Assembly (NCBI RefSeq): GCF_000518485.1
Contig: NZ_KI912443.1
Location: forward strand, 124,001-188,000
Length of the DNA: 64,000 nt
Origin: Olleya marilimosa CAM030
GTDB lineage: Bacteria > Bacteroidota > Bacteroidia > Flavobacteriales > Flavobacteriaceae
Direction: 5' to 3'
The notes below the pieces were generated by a model. The model searched no databases. It had not been told where the DNA came from and saw nothing but the letters and a program-made list of their open reading frames with translations. Positions within the stretch are counted from its first letter, which is position 1. Each line of letters opens with the position of its first letter. Shown here one piece after another: positions 62,866 through 64,000 of this stretch. The translations under genes and the position numbers were made by a program.

Positions 62866-64000
62866 ATGAATCAAGATTATATACAACCAGACAATTGGTC
62901 TATAATTGAAGAAGGCTTTGATAAAGAAAGAGTAAAGTCGTCAGAAAGTTTATTTAGCATCGGAAATGGTGCAATGGGTCAACGTGCTAATTTTGAAGAA
63001 CAATACACAGGTCCAACCTTTCAAGGAAGCTACATTGCAGGCGTTTATTATCCTGACAAAACCAGAGTTGGTTGGTGGAAAAATGGCTATCCAGAGTATT
63101 TTGCTAAAGTGCTAAATGCACCAAATTGGATAGGTATTAATATAGAAATTAATGGCGAACAATTAGATTTAAACACGTGTGTTTCGGTGTCTAATTTTAG
63201 ACGAGAACTTAACATGCAAGAAGGTTGGTTGTCTAGATCGTTTACTGCAACACTTCAAAATAATTTAGAAATTGAAGTGAAAGCACTTCGTTTTTTAAGC
63301 TTAGATTTAGATGAGGTTGGAGCTATAAATTACCAAGTAACACCTTTAAACGGAGAAGCGACTATTAAGTTTCAACCGTATTTAGATTCAGGTATTACAA
63401 ATGAAGATACCAATTGGGACGACCAATTTTGGGATACTTTAAACGTAAGTACAGAAAACGAGCAAGCGTTTATTGAAGCCAAAACCATGAAAACAGGTTT
63501 TCATACTTGTACATTTATGCAGTCTTCGGTTTTTGTAAATAATACAAAACAAGACCAAACACCAAAAGTAGATAAACAAGCAAACACTGTTTCATTTACG
63601 TATACAGTTTCTGTAAATGCAGGTGAAACTGCAAGCATCCAAAAGTTTGGTGGTTATACAGTAGATAGAAATCACGATAAGAATCAGTTAGTTTCAGCAG
63701 CTAAAAAAGCATTAGATACTGCTTCAAATTTAGGATTCAATGCACTTTTAAATAAGCAAAAAGAGGCTTGGTCAAAAATTTGGGAAATGTCAGACATTAC
63801 CATCGATGGTGATGTAAAAGCACAACAAGGTATTCGTTTTAATATTTTCCAATTAAACCAAACCTATTTAGGTAAAGATTCTACCTTAAACATTGGTCCA
63901 AAAGGATTTACAGGAGAAAAGTATGGAGGAAGTACTTATTGGGATACCGAAGCGTATTGTATTCCTTTTTATATGGCTACCAAAGATCAAAAAGTAGCAC
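62866..64000 (+). CDS. GH65 maltose phosphorylase, N-terminal fragment
   Basis: A 378-codon open frame from the ATG at 62866 to the window edge with no stop. GH65 signatures: SSESLFSIGNGAMGQRANFEEQYTG near the N-terminus, GSYIAGVYYPDKTRVGWWKNG, LNAPNWIGINI, and GEKYGGSTYWDTEAYCIPF at the cut end, which begins the catalytic barrel. It would split maltose with phosphate into glucose and beta-glucose-1-phosphate. Kojibiose or trehalose phosphorylase is possible, but the context favours maltose. Confidence 0.92.
   Translation, partial: MNQDYIQPDNWSIIEEGFDKERVKSSESLFSIGNGAMGQRANFEEQYTGPTFQGSYIAGVYYPDKTRVGWWKNGYPEYFAKVLNAPNWIGINIEINGEQLDLNTCVSVSNFRRELNMQEGWLSRSFTATLQNNLEIEVKALRFLSLDLDEVGAINYQVTPLNGEATIKFQPYLDSGITNEDTNWDDQFWDTLNVSTENEQAFIEAKTMKTGFHTCTFMQSSVFVNNTKQDQTPKVDKQANTVSFTYTVSVNAGETASIQKFGGYTVDRNHDKNQLVSAAKKALDTASNLGFNALLNKQKEAWSKIWEMSDITIDGDVKAQQGIRFNIFQLNQTYLGKDSTLNIGPKGFTGEKYGGSTYWDTEAYCIPFYMATKDQKVA

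Overview
The window reads as chromosomal DNA of a marine-type member of the Flavobacteriaceae (Bacteroidota). This rests on four things: strongly A+T-rich DNA; promoters matching the Bacteroidota TTTG-N17-19-TAnnTTTG pattern; a SusC/SusD/SusE starch locus with a type IX secretion (T9SS) sorting domain; and typical flavobacterial gene orders (rplM-rpsI-rpsB-tsf-pyrH-frr, exbB-x-exbD-exbD, odhA-x-odhB). I have no search results, so the genus is not assigned.

Layout. 0-5 kb: 5' end of dxs, tadA, a candidate structured RNA, a CLC-type anion channel/transporter lacking the gating glutamate, and aspS. 4.8-11.5 kb: a tetR-tolC-MFP-RND efflux operon with a clear operator/promoter. 11.6-18.6 kb: polyprenyl diphosphate synthase, a cytochrome c lipoprotein, an outer-membrane protein, and the 2-oxoglutarate dehydrogenase genes odhA and odhB separated by a small secreted protein. 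18.6-28.4 kb, the most unusual part: a tandem array of four near-identical ~140-bp units, each with a perfect palindrome, a -7 box at constant distance and a ~65-70-nt hairpin/terminator transcript. The array lies just downstream of an orphan NarL/FixJ response regulator. That regulator is in a minus-strand gene cluster with a retropepsin-like protease, a periplasmic TPR-CHAT (caspase-like) protein and a PKD-domain outer-membrane protein. Two secreted or lipoproteins and a divergent ECF sigma factor with a membrane anti-sigma/TPR protein adjoin it.

28.4-34.4 kb: tatD, ansA, tRNA-Ser(GGA), an ExbB/ExbD energy-transducing operon with a small barrel protein, and a PAP2-like membrane protein. 34.6-38 kb: a lipoprotein polymorphic toxin with a C-terminal AHH nuclease domain, its DUF1963 presumed immunity protein and a small membrane protein. 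38-50 kb: rpoN, asnS, an MMPL/RND exporter, an outer-membrane barrel, a TlpA-like thioredoxin, then translation genes. 50-64 kb: a starch/maltodextrin utilisation locus. It has a secreted GH13 amylase, three-repeat SusE, SusD, SusC, a LacI regulator with a 16-bp operator, a maltose-type MFS transporter, beta-phosphoglucomutase and a GH65 maltose phosphorylase cut by the window end.

How the parts may work together. In the starch locus, surface SusC/D/E bind and import oligosaccharides released by the amylase. The MFS carrier takes maltose into the cytoplasm. GH65 splits it to glucose and beta-glucose-1-phosphate, and PgmB converts the latter to glucose-6-phosphate. In the 18.6-28.4 kb locus I infer that the response regulator drives the four sibling small RNAs. 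I also infer that the periplasmic CHAT protein and the ECF/anti-sigma pair are parts of one envelope-signalling system; the sequence shows adjacency and architecture but not the mechanism.
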